The notes below the pieces were generated by a model, which saw only the letters and a program-made list of their open reading frames with translations, was not told the origin of the DNA and ran no database searches. Made by a program: the position numbers and the translations under genes. Source: Apostichopus japonicus (Eukaryota > Echinodermata > Holothuroidea > Aspidochirotida > Stichopodidae). From it: 64,000 bases of DNA. Of this stretch, positions 11,975-26,110 are shown piece after piece. Numbering within the stretch: the first letter of the stretch is position 1; every line of letters begins with the position of its first letter. Location of the stretch: positions 31,660,611 to 31,724,610 of the forward strand of contig NC_092576.1 in assembly GCF_037975245.1 (NCBI RefSeq), given 5' to 3'.

Positions 11975-12564
11975 GAATGACGAGGAAGTCATATAACTCA
12001 GAAAGGATTGTTTGTGTAACCAAATCATAACCTGGTTAATGTTGTTGTTTATGTTGTTCATTTTTATTCATTTTCCAATTTTGTTTTATTCATTTGATCT
12101 TTTCCTTTCTTTTTCTCATTTTGTTTTATTCATTTGACAATGAATAACTTACTTTGGTTGATTGAGCAGTTCCCTAAAGTTTCACTTTTTTGCTACTGCT
12201 ATAGGGCAACAGTTTGTGGTCAGGTGGCCCTGTGTGACCTTTGTCTTTTTTAAACATATTAATTGTTTTGTGTGGTCCTTGTTTTCTAGGAATGCATGTA
12301 CTGGCTCCAAGCCTCTATCACTTTTGAGAACTGTGGGAGAAATAGACAGTTTAATAGCTATTTTGTTTTGGTAGGAATATTCTTGGTGATGGATGTGTAT
12401 CTACAAATTTATTTAAGGACACTGATGATACCCATTGATACCCACTCTGAAATATAGCAGTATGTCTTTGTTAAAAATATTCGCTTGTATATCTTTGATA
12501 TAAATATATATATATGTATATATATATTATCGTATATATTGGATCTTCTTCTTGTTTTTCTTAT

Positions 12565-13210
12565 AATCGTATGTTACTTCTATATACTACCAAAAGCAAA
12601 GTTTCTACCTTTGAGAGGCGCCAACATGTAAACAAGTATAGCCAGGACATTGGAGAAAAACGTGCTGAGTATCAGTTCACATTTGACGTTATAATGCTAT
12701 ACTGAGAAATATTATGAACCGAAAGAGAAATCGCTATAGAACGAAATCGGAATGCCATTTGAAAACCGTTCACTGGATTATTATTATTATTTTTTTTATA
12801 ATTCTGAAAGCTGTGTTTCGAAATCCGAATGCCGTTTATCAAATTGCGAATGCCGCTTGTTTAAATTCCATTTTTTTCTCGAATTTCGAACGATACTGAA
12901 GCCATTTGGATTTCAAAAAGCGTCATTCCGAATTCAAAGAACAGCATACGAATCTAAAAAAGAAACTGCATTCGTATTTCGAAAAAAATAAATCGGAATT
13001 CAAAGAACGTTATTCAGATTTCGCTTAACGACAATAGAGTAGTTTAACGATCATACATATTTGTATAGACTACCAAAAACAAAGTGTCTGCCAATGAGAG
13101 GTTACATCATGTAACAATTGAGAAAAACGTGCTGAGCATCAGTTCACATTTGCCGTTTAATGCTATTCCGATTTATAGTATGAACTGAAAGGGAAATGGT
13201 CATAGGACGC
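12565..13210. repeat. Diverged ~165-bp direct repeats around TTCGAA-rich DNA
   Basis: Sequence at about 12567-12735 recurs at about 13052-13210. Shared words include ACTACCAAAA, GAGAAAAACGTGCTGAG and ATCAGTTCACATTTG. Between them lies a run of degenerate TTCGAA, GAATTC and CGAATGCC words (about 12745-13025) that forms many weak palindromes. No coding content is supported. Confidence 0.6.
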
Positions 13211-13410
13211 TTCATGAGACTTGTAAAGTGTTACAAGTACCAAGGAGCAGTTCTTTTATACAATGAAAGCAGTTTACCCAAAAACATATTACAAAATATA
13301 TGATATATAAAAAAGGAAGATTCTATTTCATTTCATTTTTTCATTTATTGAAGCCAGTATAAATATAGCATATTTATAAAAAGGAGTACACAAGTCAAAC
13401 TAAAAATAAA

Positions 13411-13745
13411 TATGAAAACCATGATAGATAAGATGTTCATATGATTGCACATCAAGAAAGCGTTAAAACTATGTACATTACTAGAACTAGGTGAAACAAT
13501 TAAAAAATATGAAAAACGTGATAGATAAGATGTTCAAATTTATTGCACATCAAGAAAGCGTTAAAACTATGTTCATTACTAGAACTAGGTGAAACAATTA
13601 AAGAATATGAAAACCGTGATAGATAAGATGTTCAAATTTATTGCACATCAAGAAAGCGTTAAAACTATGTTCATTACTAGAACTAGGTGAAACAATTAAA
13701 AAATATGAAAACCGTGATAGATAAGATGTTCAAATGATTGCACAT
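13411..13745. repeat. 97-98-bp tandem repeat, about 3.5 copies
   Basis: Units begin TATGAAAA at about 13411, 13508, 13606 and 13704, spaced 97-98 bp. Each carries GATAGATAAGATGTTCA and AAGAAAGCGTTAAAAC. Copies 2 and 3 are nearly identical. Confidence 0.9.
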
Positions 13746-13749
13746 TGCA

Positions 13750-16700
13750 CACCAATCCACCTTAAAATATTATGATAACGCCGCAGTTGCACTGTTGCAT
13801 TTTCGTTACCTGTGATATACGTGTACGTGTAAATGGTATGTTCACAATAATATTTAAAAACATATATATAAAAGAAACCAGTAAAAAAGAGATATAGGCG
13901 ATTTGATATGGTACGCTGTGAATGATGTTGTGCTTCAAAGATTTTCTATAGCTGGTTCACCTTCAGCGACGAACACTTGGTGTGAACATGATGTCTGTAT
14001 ATTGCTCAATGAATGATATTGATTTGTAATTTGATGATAATATATGTACTGTCATTAAAATGGACATACTAGCGGGCCAATAAAAACTATAAAGGGACCA
14101 TTTTATTTCTTACAGATGGACATTGATTTAGTATAGGAAAGAGGCAGTGCTTCGCATACTGTATTACCTTTCAACGGGTGTTATATAGCACATTACTGTA
14201 GTAAACAGTACCAAAGTTGAAATATCTTAATACAATGTCAAACAGAATTGAGGAATTCCTTTAGAGCCTTAAGTATGGAGTCCCGGAAGTGACATATACA
14301 TATTTATTTTTCGATGAAATTATCTCATAAATATTTTATTTTCTCGAAATATTTTGATTAAACTCTTTTCCGAAGCATATGGTAAGTGCTGTTAAACAGG
14401 TTTTACGATTCATCATCGATATTCCTGTTACTTGAAATGCAGTACAATTTTAATTTGTCATGACTTTTGGAATAATAGGTTGGTTTACTGAGTAGCCTGT
14501 TTTTCCATTTAAGTTAAGACTTTCAGAATTCAATGCTTCAAAATTAAAATTAATGTTTTTCCTCCAGAAAGCAGTGATAGTTCAGATATAAACATAGTTT
14601 AGACAAACCACCAAATACATAAACCAAGATTGAAGTATGCTTTGCTAAGAGTTATATAATTAGATGCTGTCATCTTTCTCGGGTCACTTCCGGGCCTTCG
14701 TACTTACAAACTTCCTGAGATTGGTTTATTTGTCAAATAAACTTTTTTTTCTGCTGTTGTTCTTCTTTGTAGTAAGCTACCATATCAATGCAACAATATA
14801 GAACCGAATATCAGACTGACAAACCGTTGTAAAATTACCATTAATGTTATTAGACGAGATGACAAATCATCACTGAGCATATCGTATTGTGTATCAAAAC
14901 CATTTTATTTCAGCAATTCAAATAACACTGCTATTTTGATTTATTATGAAACTGTTGGAATAACGTGTTTGCTGAAGAATTTATCAATAGCACCAACCAT
15001 TTTATGCTGGTTAAACTCCAGCTTTCTAACAGTACCATAGTAGTAGAGTAGTATCGGAATATGTAGCAGTTTCAATCTATTTGTAGTAACATCGTTACAT
15101 CTGTATATGTAATATTAGCATCGTCACTTCAGGTAGTAACACCAGCATTGTTTGGGATCAGTAGTTTCTGGACTGTTTGGATATAGTAGCACTTCATGTT
15201 AGGGTCAGTAACGTTACGTATGGACCTAAATGCATTTTATGTGCTTGATCTTATAACGGGTTACAACTAATACAACTCGATGTGTTTTCACGTCCCTTTT
15301 GACCACTCACAGACTATTTAAATCATATTTTTGCATGATAAAACATACATGTTTCATTTCTTCATCTTCCTCATAAAGATTTTTGGCTTATAATGGTTTT
15401 TTTTTTTTTAAGAAAAAGTTAGTCGTTTATGATAATATATTGATACACATAGTCCAGCTATGGGCAACCATGATCATATTGCGGACCGGATTAAGAATAC
15501 GATACATCGCCGTGGGCCAAACCATACAGACCCCCCTCATTCCTAAGCTGGTTCCAATTGCCACAACCCCCACCCTCCACCCCACCTCAAGTGTCACAAA
15601 GATTGGCAGTGCTTAGCTTCTGTAGTTCATGACGTCCATTAGCTTGTGTGGAAAATCACTTGGTCGGAAATAGGGCCAGTAGTTACCCATGTGTGACGTA
15701 TTCATTCAACCTACTTGTAGTATTGCGATAACGGCAGCCGTTAACATATGATGATTTGGATTTCATGCTGAACATTAGCGCACTGTTTGTGCTACTGGTC
15801 AGTCTGGATGCACATGAAAGTGAAACTCTATCTGATAAGAATGATTACAGCTTTGCTAGTAATAAGACATTCACCATGTGCAATCGTTTCTAATGACCAT
15901 CGTTTACACAAAAACTTAGTTTGCAATAGATAGGCTAACACATTCCGGATGTGAATTCATGTTTATGAGACGAACGACGCAAATTATGTGTAAACAGTTA
16001 TGCTACTGTACGTAACATGTTCAATCATTAAGGTGCCTAATGTTGTTTTATTGTCTGATAATGTACAACCGTATGCATGCAGTACTTTCTCAACCAACCA
16101 CAGTGTATCATCTTGGATAAGTGTCTACATGACGTAAAGTCTTCGTAGCTCAGATGTAGATACTTCAATCTTAACAGACGCAAATGTAAACAATTAGAAA
16201 TATTAAACATCCGCGGGTTCTTATAATAACAGCAACCCTGCAATAGAACATTATGGTAGCTACGCTTAATCTTTTTAACTTGAAATGATAAGCTATGTGA
16301 GATGACTCAAATTGTTATATCCATACTTTAAATACCCATATTATGGGGTGGAGTTACCAGTTAATTGTTTATCAATATATAACTAATATTAATCATAGTC
16401 ATATGTAAGCGGATACTAATACAACATAATATGCAAACTGTGTTTACCAAATATCCATGGGGGTGGAGCAATCCAACCACGCTACTGATTCCGTTTAACA
16501 TCAAACTGTCGGGAACCAGAAATAATGAAAAATAATATTATAATAGAGAAAGAAAACAGTGCCATTTTGGATAATTGTGTGGAACATATTATACGGAATA
16601 GGCCTATTATAATATATTAATAATATTCATATGTACAAAATAGTGTTATTTAACAAATAGTTGCTGCCCTCCCTGTGCATCGGATATCTGCCGCTAGACT

Positions 16701-18109
16701 ACCAGCTAACCATAATACGAGACAGACAGATGTTACCTTTCTGTATTTATTCTTCAGAACTGTTAAATGAGATAAATGATACATTAATACTAAAACATTA
16801 CGAAACTAATCACTGAAATAAATACAATACAGATTGTACTCAGAACAGTGACATGCTAACAAGCCGGTTATGACGCATATATGATAACTGTGACTGAGTA
16901 TGACAGAGATGAGAATAGACGGGGTTGAAATCTAATAACCCCACTAGAAAAATGTTCCTTCACGTAAACTAAACGGTTAAGTTATTAATCTAACCGATAT
17001 CACCTAAGAACTGGACGATGAACACACCATAGATTAAATCAGTAAACTAATACGAGCAAACACTCTGTAGGCTATGTGACTACGAACTCATGGTACACAT
17101 TGAGTGAACGATAATTACGTCGATTATATATATAATATGAAATTAGTATTCTAAACAATGGATATCAATTAATTATTCCCTCAATGCCATATATCTAGTG
17201 AATAAAAACTCAAACTTGAGCACTTACGAGCTATGTATTAAACAGGGCAAAGGATAGCCGCAAAATAGAGGCTGGTAGGCGTATAGTACAGTGTTGAAAA
17301 AATGTACAAAAAAAAATGATTTACTGTAGCAGTGTACAACCTGCTAAATCAAACTTTAAAAAGAACTGAAGTAGTAACTAGTAAAGACAAATTTTGAAAG
17401 AACTGTTCGATAAAATTTCAGAAACTGACATTGCGTCACATTTCACAAGTAAAGACAGAAGGGTTTGTCGAAAAACGGCCGCAAACTGAGAGTGGAGCGA
17501 TACAATCTTTGCGACCATATAGCCAGAACTGGTGTTAATCTAAGATTGGAAGAAAATTGATATATTGACATGTGTTATAATACTTTGAAACAAAATCATA
17601 TAATGAGTACATTTGAGTGCTTCAATATTTCATAATAACCAAAATAAGCAAAAAGATTTCAAATATATATTGCTCTCACCCCACGTTTTTTATTATGATT
17701 TATCCCGATCCAATATGTTTTTACCACACTGTATGTATCGTGACAGTTATTTATTCACATTATTGTAGAGCTGGTCTCCTTATTTAATTATCTACTGAAA
17801 TTTATTTAAAACATATATTTTAATGATTATTTGTAGTTTTCAATTATTGCATTTTGTCAAATCTGAAAATATTTGGTAAACTAACCATTGCCAGGTACTC
17901 TTTAAACTTTAGGCAGGCTCAAAGTGGACCATATTTGTGTTATTCACAGACATTATCAGCTGTGTAACACTAAAAGAAATCCCAGAACCGCATTAAATGA
18001 AATTTCAACATGTTTTACAAACATATATTGTGTGAATCGTATGCAGTAATAAATTTCATCTTTTCATTTACTGTCTAAAGGCAAAATAATCATTGTAGTG
18101 GTAACAGCG
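13750..18109. other. Long intronic stretch, nothing recognised
   Basis: AT-rich sequence with occasional homopolymers, such as a T-run near 15397. I found no exon with paired splice sites, no transposon ends and no RNA gene. Confidence 0.45.
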
Positions 18110-18614
18110 CACGTCTATGGCAAGCCATATGGGACAAACACCGCATAATATATCTTTGTATTAATACGAATATAAACGCGTATCAATTTGAATATATACG
18201 CGTATTAAATCAGACAATAACTGGCATGTCTTTTAGCTTTCACAAACGAGTTTCCAGAGTTATCAAATTGTAGCCTCCCCGTTGCTATAAACGAGATATT
18301 GCAAAGTTGGTCTTAACAGACATACATCCAGGTCAAATGTACTTGGTCTAGACCACAGCATGATTTAATACGTATATGTATTTGAATCAGTACGTGTATA
18401 TATTCGAATTTATACGTGTATATATTCGAATTAATCCTCATATGTATTCAAATTAATACGTGATTATATTCGAAATAATACGCGGATATATTTAAGCCTT
18501 ATGATTGGCTAATAATATACACGGGTATATATTCGAATTAATACGCGTATAGTTTCAAATTAATACGCGGATACTTTATACGATGTTTGTCCCACACTGC
18601 TTGCCATACACGTC
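18110..18614. mobile_element. 493-bp MITE, TIR TATGGCAAG, 6-bp TSD
   Basis: The element is 18116-18608. The ends TATGGCAAGCCATATGGGAC and its imperfect complement form an inverted repeat of about 27 bp. It is flanked by CACGTC at 18110-18115 and 18609-18614. The interior is a degenerate array built on ATATTCGAATTAATACGCG, rich in CG dinucleotides within AT context. No protein is encoded. A 43-bp miniature relative with the same ends sits at 44811-44853. Superfamily is not assigned. Confidence 0.8.
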
Positions 18615-19895
18615 TGAATTTATGTGGCACCTTGGCTTGTAAACGCAATGACGAACAAATACATGATGGAATATTTATGTTGTCCTAAGCCGAATCTCTG
18701 GGAGCTTCTGCATCAGCAAGGATGAAGTACATTAAAGATACGATATTACAGCTCTGTATGAGTATTCAAGTATGCTCAGTTAAAGCATCTCTCATTCCAT
18801 GTACCCAGCAGGGACTTCCATTATATAATAAAGGAGTTTAATAGCACTAACTTTCCAAATATAAACCAAAATAGTATCATAAAGGACAATTAAACAGAAT
18901 TAAATGCAAAATAGTTAAACAGAAGGCATGTATACGTTATAAAGAGATTTGTGGGTGGGGAATTTTGATTTCCATACCCTCTAAACTTATATACTTGGGT
19001 ATTGCGTCAAAGAGGTCAAATGTCATTCAAGGGCACCAGACCGATAGACATACGTAAACAATACTAACCATGTATTTGTAGAAGTATATAACATCAGTTT
19101 GATATTCTTGTCAGTACAATAATTTGAATTAGACAATATAGAAAATATACAGCTAATTAAATTAAGTCGATACGAATCAACCAATGTCAAAATGAGCTGA
19201 ACAAAGATCCCTGTGTTTATCTTGTATTTTACAATGATAATATATTTGAGGAATGATGGGAACGGGTGACTTATTGATCCAATGCTATTCCTTTCTTGAA
19301 ATAAGTTCCAAGTAGCAAGACAACAAATCTGTTTATATCAAATCAGTGTAACTGTAATAGTTAAGAAGCAGATTATGATAATAACTTGAGCTGAACAAAA
19401 AATCCCTTCCTTGAAATGACGTCAAAATATGTTATTAAGTGTATGGCGTATAGCGTCATATAGTGAGTCTGTTTGACTACTGATGTCATGTAATTAAAGG
19501 TGAGGTGCCAAAGTTCAAAGAACAACGTTGCCCCTATCACTCATATCACAAAATGACAATATGGCGCAACCTTCCATACACAAGATTATATTTCTTTTGT
19601 TCACTTTTGTGGGTAACAGGCAATATAAACCCACCTTGTCATTATTGTCCACCCCTGCCCTCGGAAATCCTTGTAAATATGCACAATGCTTACGTCCTAT
19701 TTTAGGAACTTCTTCAAACTACGATTAGTACTCCTGATGACATTTAGACAAATTAAATTTTGAGAAAGATATATTACAGTACTGATATAATAATGTACGA
19801 CTTTTGGAGTGGTTATCAATCAGTGTATAATACTTCATCAAATTTCCTAAAATCATTACTGTAATAATTCCATCATTTGTCTTCCCTTTCTTCAG
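18615..19895. other. Intronic sequence upstream of the 203-nt exon
   Basis: Nothing is supported apart from the pyrimidine tract of the acceptor at the end. Confidence 0.45.
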
Positions 19896-20098
19896 ATTCC
19901 CATCTCCTGTCTGCATCTGGACCAGACCTTCAGTAAGATTGATGCTGGTGAAGTCATCCTACATTCAGGGCTACGTCTGTCATGTCCTGCATCAGTAAAG
20001 AAGGTGGTACTTCCAGAGATGGGAAGAAAAATGACAGAGACAGATGTTGTCAACATTCTGATGTTTATAAAACAGTCACATATGTTGAAAGAGCTAAC
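19896..20098 (+). CDS. Internal exon (203 nt) of the LRR-like gene
   Basis: A strong acceptor (TTGTCTTCCCTTTCTTCAG) and a consensus GTGAGT donor bound 67 codons plus two bases with no stop. The peptide starts IPISCLHLDQTFSKIDAGEV and later contains VKKVVLPEMGRKMTETDVVN, ending HMLKELT. The Leu/Val periodicity and L-K-E-L ending resemble leucine-rich repeats next to the NACHT region of NLR proteins; this is inference. It starts in phase 0, matching the donor at 3712. It ends in phase 2, exactly what the 77-nt exon at 27768 requires, giving a continuous LKELT-FRWCLLP junction. It is the best single exon in the window. Confidence 0.7.
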
Positions 20099-20129
20099 GT
20101 GAGTATTACAATGAGTATCGTATCAACAC

Positions 20130-20215
20130 GTATCATAATAATATATAATAATAATAATAATAATAATCATAATAATGGTAATAATAATAAAATAGTACTT
20201 ATATAGCATGTTCAT
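20130..20215. repeat. (TAA)n microsatellite with adjoining dispersed-repeat sequence
   Basis: A TAA/TAATAA run interrupted by CAT and GGT is followed by AGTACTTATATAGCATG and GCTCGAAGCGCTTTACC. I recall this type of phrase from dispersed repeats of marine invertebrates. A short ATTCTAAA tandem follows near 20403-20442. Confidence 0.6.
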
Positions 20216-23200
20216 CAGCAACGCTGCTCGAAGCGCTTTACCAGAATTAAAACAATTAATATACATGAAACATTTAAAATACAGGAAACAATCAAAAGCA
20301 AATAGTTCGCCTAAAAGGTACCATAAAACTTATAAAAGGATAGAAAATACATTAAAGCTATGGTGATACAAAAATACTGTACAGTTCAAACATCAAAGGC
20401 AATTCTAAAATAAAATTCTAAAATTCTAAAATTCTAAAATACTTATCTGTAAAACACATTCATAGAGAGTTTAGTATCCTTCCAAATACACTCTATGACA
20501 GCAAAAATGATCTACATGCTATTCAGTCATACCACACACGTTTAGTCCGGTCACTATCCGGTTACGTTTATTCGTAGTATTTGAGCTACGGTATTTTAAA
20601 TAGACGGTGTTGTACCGATGTAAATATTTGTTAATCAATGAGATAATTAATAATGAATGGATATTTGTGTTTCAGTAAATATAGTGAGATCAATGTATCC
20701 TAAGTTGCTTGCTATGTTTATGACAACCTCAAACCAAATAGGCGACTAGACATTCAAATTGTTTAATAGAGGAAAATGCATGTATTAGAGTTCAATAATC
20801 TTGATATAGCAAAGTGTTCCAAAATACAATGTTATTGAGTTGCTCCTGTTATTTTTTTAGGGAATGGGGTGGGGCGAGAGTTGGAGCGGGGTTGGTGCGA
20901 TTATGAGAAGGAAATTGACTTTCGGTGTGATTTTTAACTCCACAATCAATTGGGTCCTAAGCAGTTTCTAACTGGTTTCGTTTACCCATTGTGTATAATA
21001 TATTGTTAATGGCTCTATTTATACGCAAGGGGACAGAAAACCGACGTTTTACTCCTTTGGGGTACGGATTCACGGTTAACCGAAATAGTAAATCTGCGGT
21101 TTCCTTCACTTCTCCTTTTTGATAACATACAAGTACGTGTTCGAACAAACGCTTTGATCCAAAATTTCTACGATATCTGCTTCTGTAATACAAATAATTG
21201 GCCAAAACATTGGTAAGCTTTTTACCAGTTGGAATTGACACAATTTGACGAGTGTTGCCCCCCCCCCTCACCCCAGAATGTCTGTTTCCTTTCTAGTGCA
21301 AAGTAATAACGGTAAACAGCGGTAAAAGTTCAAAAAGAGGAATTCCATTCTGCCAGTATCAGTTACTCTCAACTTCCTGCATCCTCCAATATTATGATAT
21401 CTGTATTTCGACTTGTTGAAATTGGTTCTTTTAATATCAAATTTGCCGAATTATATGGAGCGTGAATGTAAGGTGTAGGCACTTTTTCAGACAAAATCCT
21501 TTGTTTGTCCCAACACAGGGTCCCAAACTTTCCATTACCTACCTTACTCTTATAATCAGTCGAAATTTTGAAGTATTACAGTATTAAAAAAAGACTTATT
21601 TTGATCAAATTTATTTGTAATAAAGGACCAAAGAACAAGATAAAACACAATTTCCAGACACAATGTGGATACATCGGAAGTGACAAGAAGACGCGCAGTT
21701 AGCCTGTCAGTATCGAGTTTCTTGCACACACACTGCTAGTGATGATCTGATATGGCAGAAATGATATGTTTGGGCCTACAATTTGCAATCAAAGATGGTA
21801 ACATTTGTAATTATTTTCATAATCGTACGTCGTTGTAGATGTACACATACAGTGCCATTTACTCCCCGTCAAAACGGGCCACAATCATTCTACCTAGCAG
21901 CTTGGATGGATCCTCAACCTGACAAACTTTGAAATGTTCGTTTTTTTCCTCGAAAAAAGTCAAGATGACAAACGCAACGGTCTCCTCGACAACCATCACA
22001 CTCGCGAGACGAAACATAATTGTTCACCACCCCTCCCCGAATAGTGACACCTGTGATCGCTCTGACGATCTATTATTTAGATCCGGACTATAACTTCCCC
22101 AAAAAATCTGACAACTGTCTCATGTTCCGACGGACGGAAACTGATACGATGACTCGCTGTGTCACAATGTCACTTCTGGTGGAGGAGCAATACTTTTCAA
22201 TTCCATTATTCCTATAAAATGACTGTATTAGTTCATTATATCTGTCAATAAAAAAACGGAATATGACTGAGAAATGTTATATAACGGAAAAGAAAATGGA
22301 AGGGAGAGTAGAAACTGTCATGGTTTTAGTTCATGTAACCTTTTTATGCCTAACTTTCAACTATTTTCCACCCAAAAGTGAATTATATTCATTCTTATTC
22401 AAAGTTTACCTTAGCAACAATTCATTTGGTAACTTAGACTATACCCATAATAAATTATCGAATTGACTCATTATCTTTGAGCGATGATATAATACGTTTC
22501 AATAATTATAATGATATACATGACACTTTAACAGCAACATCAGTAAATAGAGCAGGTTGAAAAAGTTCATTTTATTGTTGGTATTTGTGTAATGAATTCC
22601 TAACATAAAATATAAGTACATAAGCTCACCAGTAACTTGATGAATGACTCTTCATTGGAACTGCTAAGATAGTATCGGATGTGGGAATCCAACAAAGTAA
22701 CTCATCTGGAACGCGGAGGCACGATGTCCATATAATTATCACGCATTAAATATATACAAAAGAATTTCATTTGATCGGTGTCACACCGCGTGTAGGAAAT
22801 AAAGGGACCGCGTCCGCGAGGCCCCGACGAAACGCATCAAAACAAAAAACAAAAATGCTTGAAATTAAAACTCCTCCTCGTATAGCACAAGCGATGAATG
22901 TTTTTACAATGCGAGATGATATCCTATGGATTAAATCTATATGAGAATTCCTCTTGGTAGTTATTACAGTTGATTAAACATCATGTAGTGCAGATGAGTT
23001 ATAATATACAGTTGCATGTGTCTAGCAGAAAATTCTTGCTTACAGGGGGAAGTCCTTATACTAAGATGAATGCACATGGAATGAATATACATAATTGTGT
23101 CATGTGCTTTTTTCCAGACTCTCTCTTGATTGGCCAGTTGTTGCCATGATACAAAAACATCTACTAGGGTACAATAGTGAAGGTATTTCAACAACAGGTG

Positions 23201-25204
23201 GGCTTGCCTGATTTATATTCTATTGAGTCACACTGTTGAATAGGCTGACCAGCAGTGAACAATAGAGATGATTTCAAAAGAAATTGCTGGTCTGTTGATG
23301 GTGAAAGGCCATTGATGGTTGTGTAGTCAAAACAGCTGATAATTGTAAGCAAAATGTTTTTAGTGCAAATTCAGTGCAAAAGTGCAAATGTTTTTAGAAT
23401 TGATCATAACATTTAGCTACAATACTATTAATACGCATGCCTAGTGGTAATCAGTAAACTGCACGCTCACCACTTGTTAACTTGTGTTAACTTGTGTTAA
23501 CTTGTTTTTACTTTCAAACAATGGAACTACAGATGGAAGGAAAGCAGTAACTAAGAATGAACGCAATCTACGTACTGTATATATATAAAAAATAGTGTGC
23601 ATGAAACAAACTAAAAAGAAAATGCAAAGAATGTAACACATAAATGACCGAGTAAAACCTCACGCAATCGTCCATGGTTGTGCAGTTTCTGACGACGTCC
23701 GGATTAATGCAATTTTCGTCGATAGAATTACGTGCCAATGGAAGCACCGTTTTAATCTACACCATGGAACGTATACCTGTACATGAAAAAAAAAAGATAT
23801 TCCCCTAATACAAAGAAAATATGCCATAAATGTCCGCAGAATGTATAAAATAATTGCCTGAAAACTTCTCTTATATGGTTAACATGTTAAAACATGATTT
23901 GAATCACTGTAATGGATCGAGGTTTGCTTCTTCTTGATATCCAAAATTTGTGTTCACCGAATATTGAAAATTGTTTGCAGAGGATTTGGCGTACCATTGA
24001 CCAATCAAATAATAGATAAAACATTTTTAGTTGTAAATTCTGAAAATGCAATGAATAACGTTCCTTCGCTCAAATCTTAAAGGAACCATTGCTTATCAAT
24101 CCTGTATTCAAAACATGTGCATTCATATGTAGACGATTCTTACACCCCTGTCTATATATCGTATTCCAAGTGTCAGTTGCGTACACCAATGAGAGCCCGG
24201 GTCACACCATGTGTGCAATGGATACAACATATTTTGAAGTGTTTCTAACTTGCAATTTTGTGATATCAAAATATGATAGCAATCTGGCACAACAATCACA
24301 CATTTTATCATTCACTTTGAAAAGATATCACCCTTAAAAAGGTGGTCTAAATAAAATTACTTGATATTTCCGATAATTTAAAGGCTTTTTTTTTGTGCTT
24401 TATGTTACACCGGTTTTCTTGCCAAAACCAACGTTAGTCCTGAGGAATCGATACAACATTATTTGCTGATTGTATCGTACACGTCTAACTTTAATGGATG
24501 ATATAGTTAAACACCTATCAGTTATATTGAATAAAACTGAACTATGTTAATAAAGGACCACATGGATATTAGCAGATTTCAACATTTTTCGAATCATTTG
24601 GAATAGTATTTAATCAAAATCGATGCAAAGCATGGACCGTTTACTGACCACGCAATCTCGATTCCTCAATATAACGTATAAAGTATATCAGGCAGAAGTC
24701 ACGCTAGACTATGTGACTTCAAACATGATGTTATTGACAACAATTAACTGAACACAAAACAAAAATAAATCAGAATTTAGAGTAAGACAATTATCTATAA
24801 TAACTTTTTGTCAATTGATCCTAATCTCACACAGTACACTGGTGCATGAACAGATATATACATTTATCACATTTTACTGCATTAACAACAAAAGGATGGT
24901 GTCCTTACCTTTATAGAATGGACTGACGGTAGTTTAAAGAACGGTTCTTCCGCAATCTATAAACTAACTAGAACATCAGTATTTGTATACAAAAACTTGT
25001 CATTGTAGTGCGTGGTGAAGGCCAAAGTTAGTTCATATTCAATGGAGGGGTCTTTGTTACCGCAGCCCTTTGAAGTGATTTCGGTCACGAAGAAGCAAGG
25101 TCGGCGTTTGGTCCAAAGCTAGGCTTTATTGTGCAATGTGTATAAACAGTACTCTAGCTATTACGAAAGCGTAGAAGGGACATGGTGATGAAAGAGAAAC
25201 AAAC
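20216..25204. other. Intronic sequence, no gene recognised
   Basis: No exon is supported. A small 10-11-bp tandem of AACTTGTGTT lies near 23474-23511. The 104-codon minus-strand frame at 20957-21271 starts with GTG and lacks support. Confidence 0.45.
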
Positions 25205-25205
25205 T

Positions 25206-25351
25206 CGTCAAAATGACAACATTTTGAAAATTGACGTTTTGCCGAGATACAACAAGTCGTCAAAATGACAAAAATCTGAATCTTAACGTTTTGTCGAGAT
25301 ACAACAACTCAAAACGTCAATTTTCAGATTTTTTTTTCCATTTTGACGACT
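25206..25351. mobile_element. Tiny hairpin MITE plus a partial copy
   Basis: At 25257-25351, arms of about 41 bp, starting GTCGTCAAAATG and ending CATTTTGACGAC, face each other around a loop of about a dozen bases (GAGATACAACAA). Just before it, 25206-25256 is a partial direct copy with the same CGTCAAAATGACAA start and ending GAGATACAACAA. The transcript would form a near-perfect stem. No coding capacity. Confidence 0.75.
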
Positions 25352-25959
25352 TAATAATGCAATGCCGCAATGCTAACGTTACAAGTGCCTATGATGCAAG
25401 AGCTGAAGTGGTACAGATAACGCCGAGTCGTTGCGGATAAATACGATTAACATTTGTTGCTTGCAACATTTTGGCAGGATGTTGTTAACTCAAATGCGTT
25501 CAAATGTAACATGTTTGTTCAATTTGGGAAGTAGAGAATTTTACGCATTGTTTTGAAGAAGTATGCTACTCAAGGAGATCTATTTTATTCACGTGTGCAG
25601 AATTAACTGCTCGCCGCCACAATTTTTTGCAAATCTGAGTCAGGCTTTTTTCCTGCGTAGCTAACCTGTAAATTTGAAATTGTTATGGAGAGTGTATGTT
25701 TAGCTGGCATTTACCAGTCATCCATGTATATAATGGCGTGGGATAGTATTCCCAATATTGAAGCTCGTATGGGCACTACAATAATACAATTGACCTTAAA
25801 GAGGTAAAATGGAAATATTTATATGAATCATCGTTTTGTATACACTCGTAGCTTTCAAATCATACCCAATTTTTGTCAAACGAAGCTTGCATCCTTGAAG
25901 AATAAACGATCATAAAATCGAGGGTAACAAAACTGTCTAAAAATGTTGTTTATACGGTG

Positions 25960-26010
25960 ATGCGGTGTGACGTCAGTCGAGGAACTTGGCACACTTCCGG
26001 GACGATATGT
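25960..26010 (+). promoter_or_regulatory. Putative CRE/ETS promoter before THAP remnant
   Basis: A perfect CRE palindrome TGACGTCA (25968-25975) is followed 18 bp later by an ETS-type ACTTCCGG (25993-26000), in a locally CG-richer stretch about 110-140 bp upstream of the THAP start codon. This spacing is common in TATA-less housekeeping promoters. Assignment is inference. Confidence 0.4.
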
Positions 26011-26110
26011 TTACATTCTTGAACGTCTGAGAACAAGTAGTTGCAGTGCTCTGTAGTAATTGAGATTTTGAGTTTTGTTTTTACGTAAATTGATCTCGTC
26101 ACTTTTAAAT

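Noticed and set aside
20957-21271. 104-codon minus-strand frame
   Set aside because: Starts with GTG, no splice or motif support, runs into a C-run.
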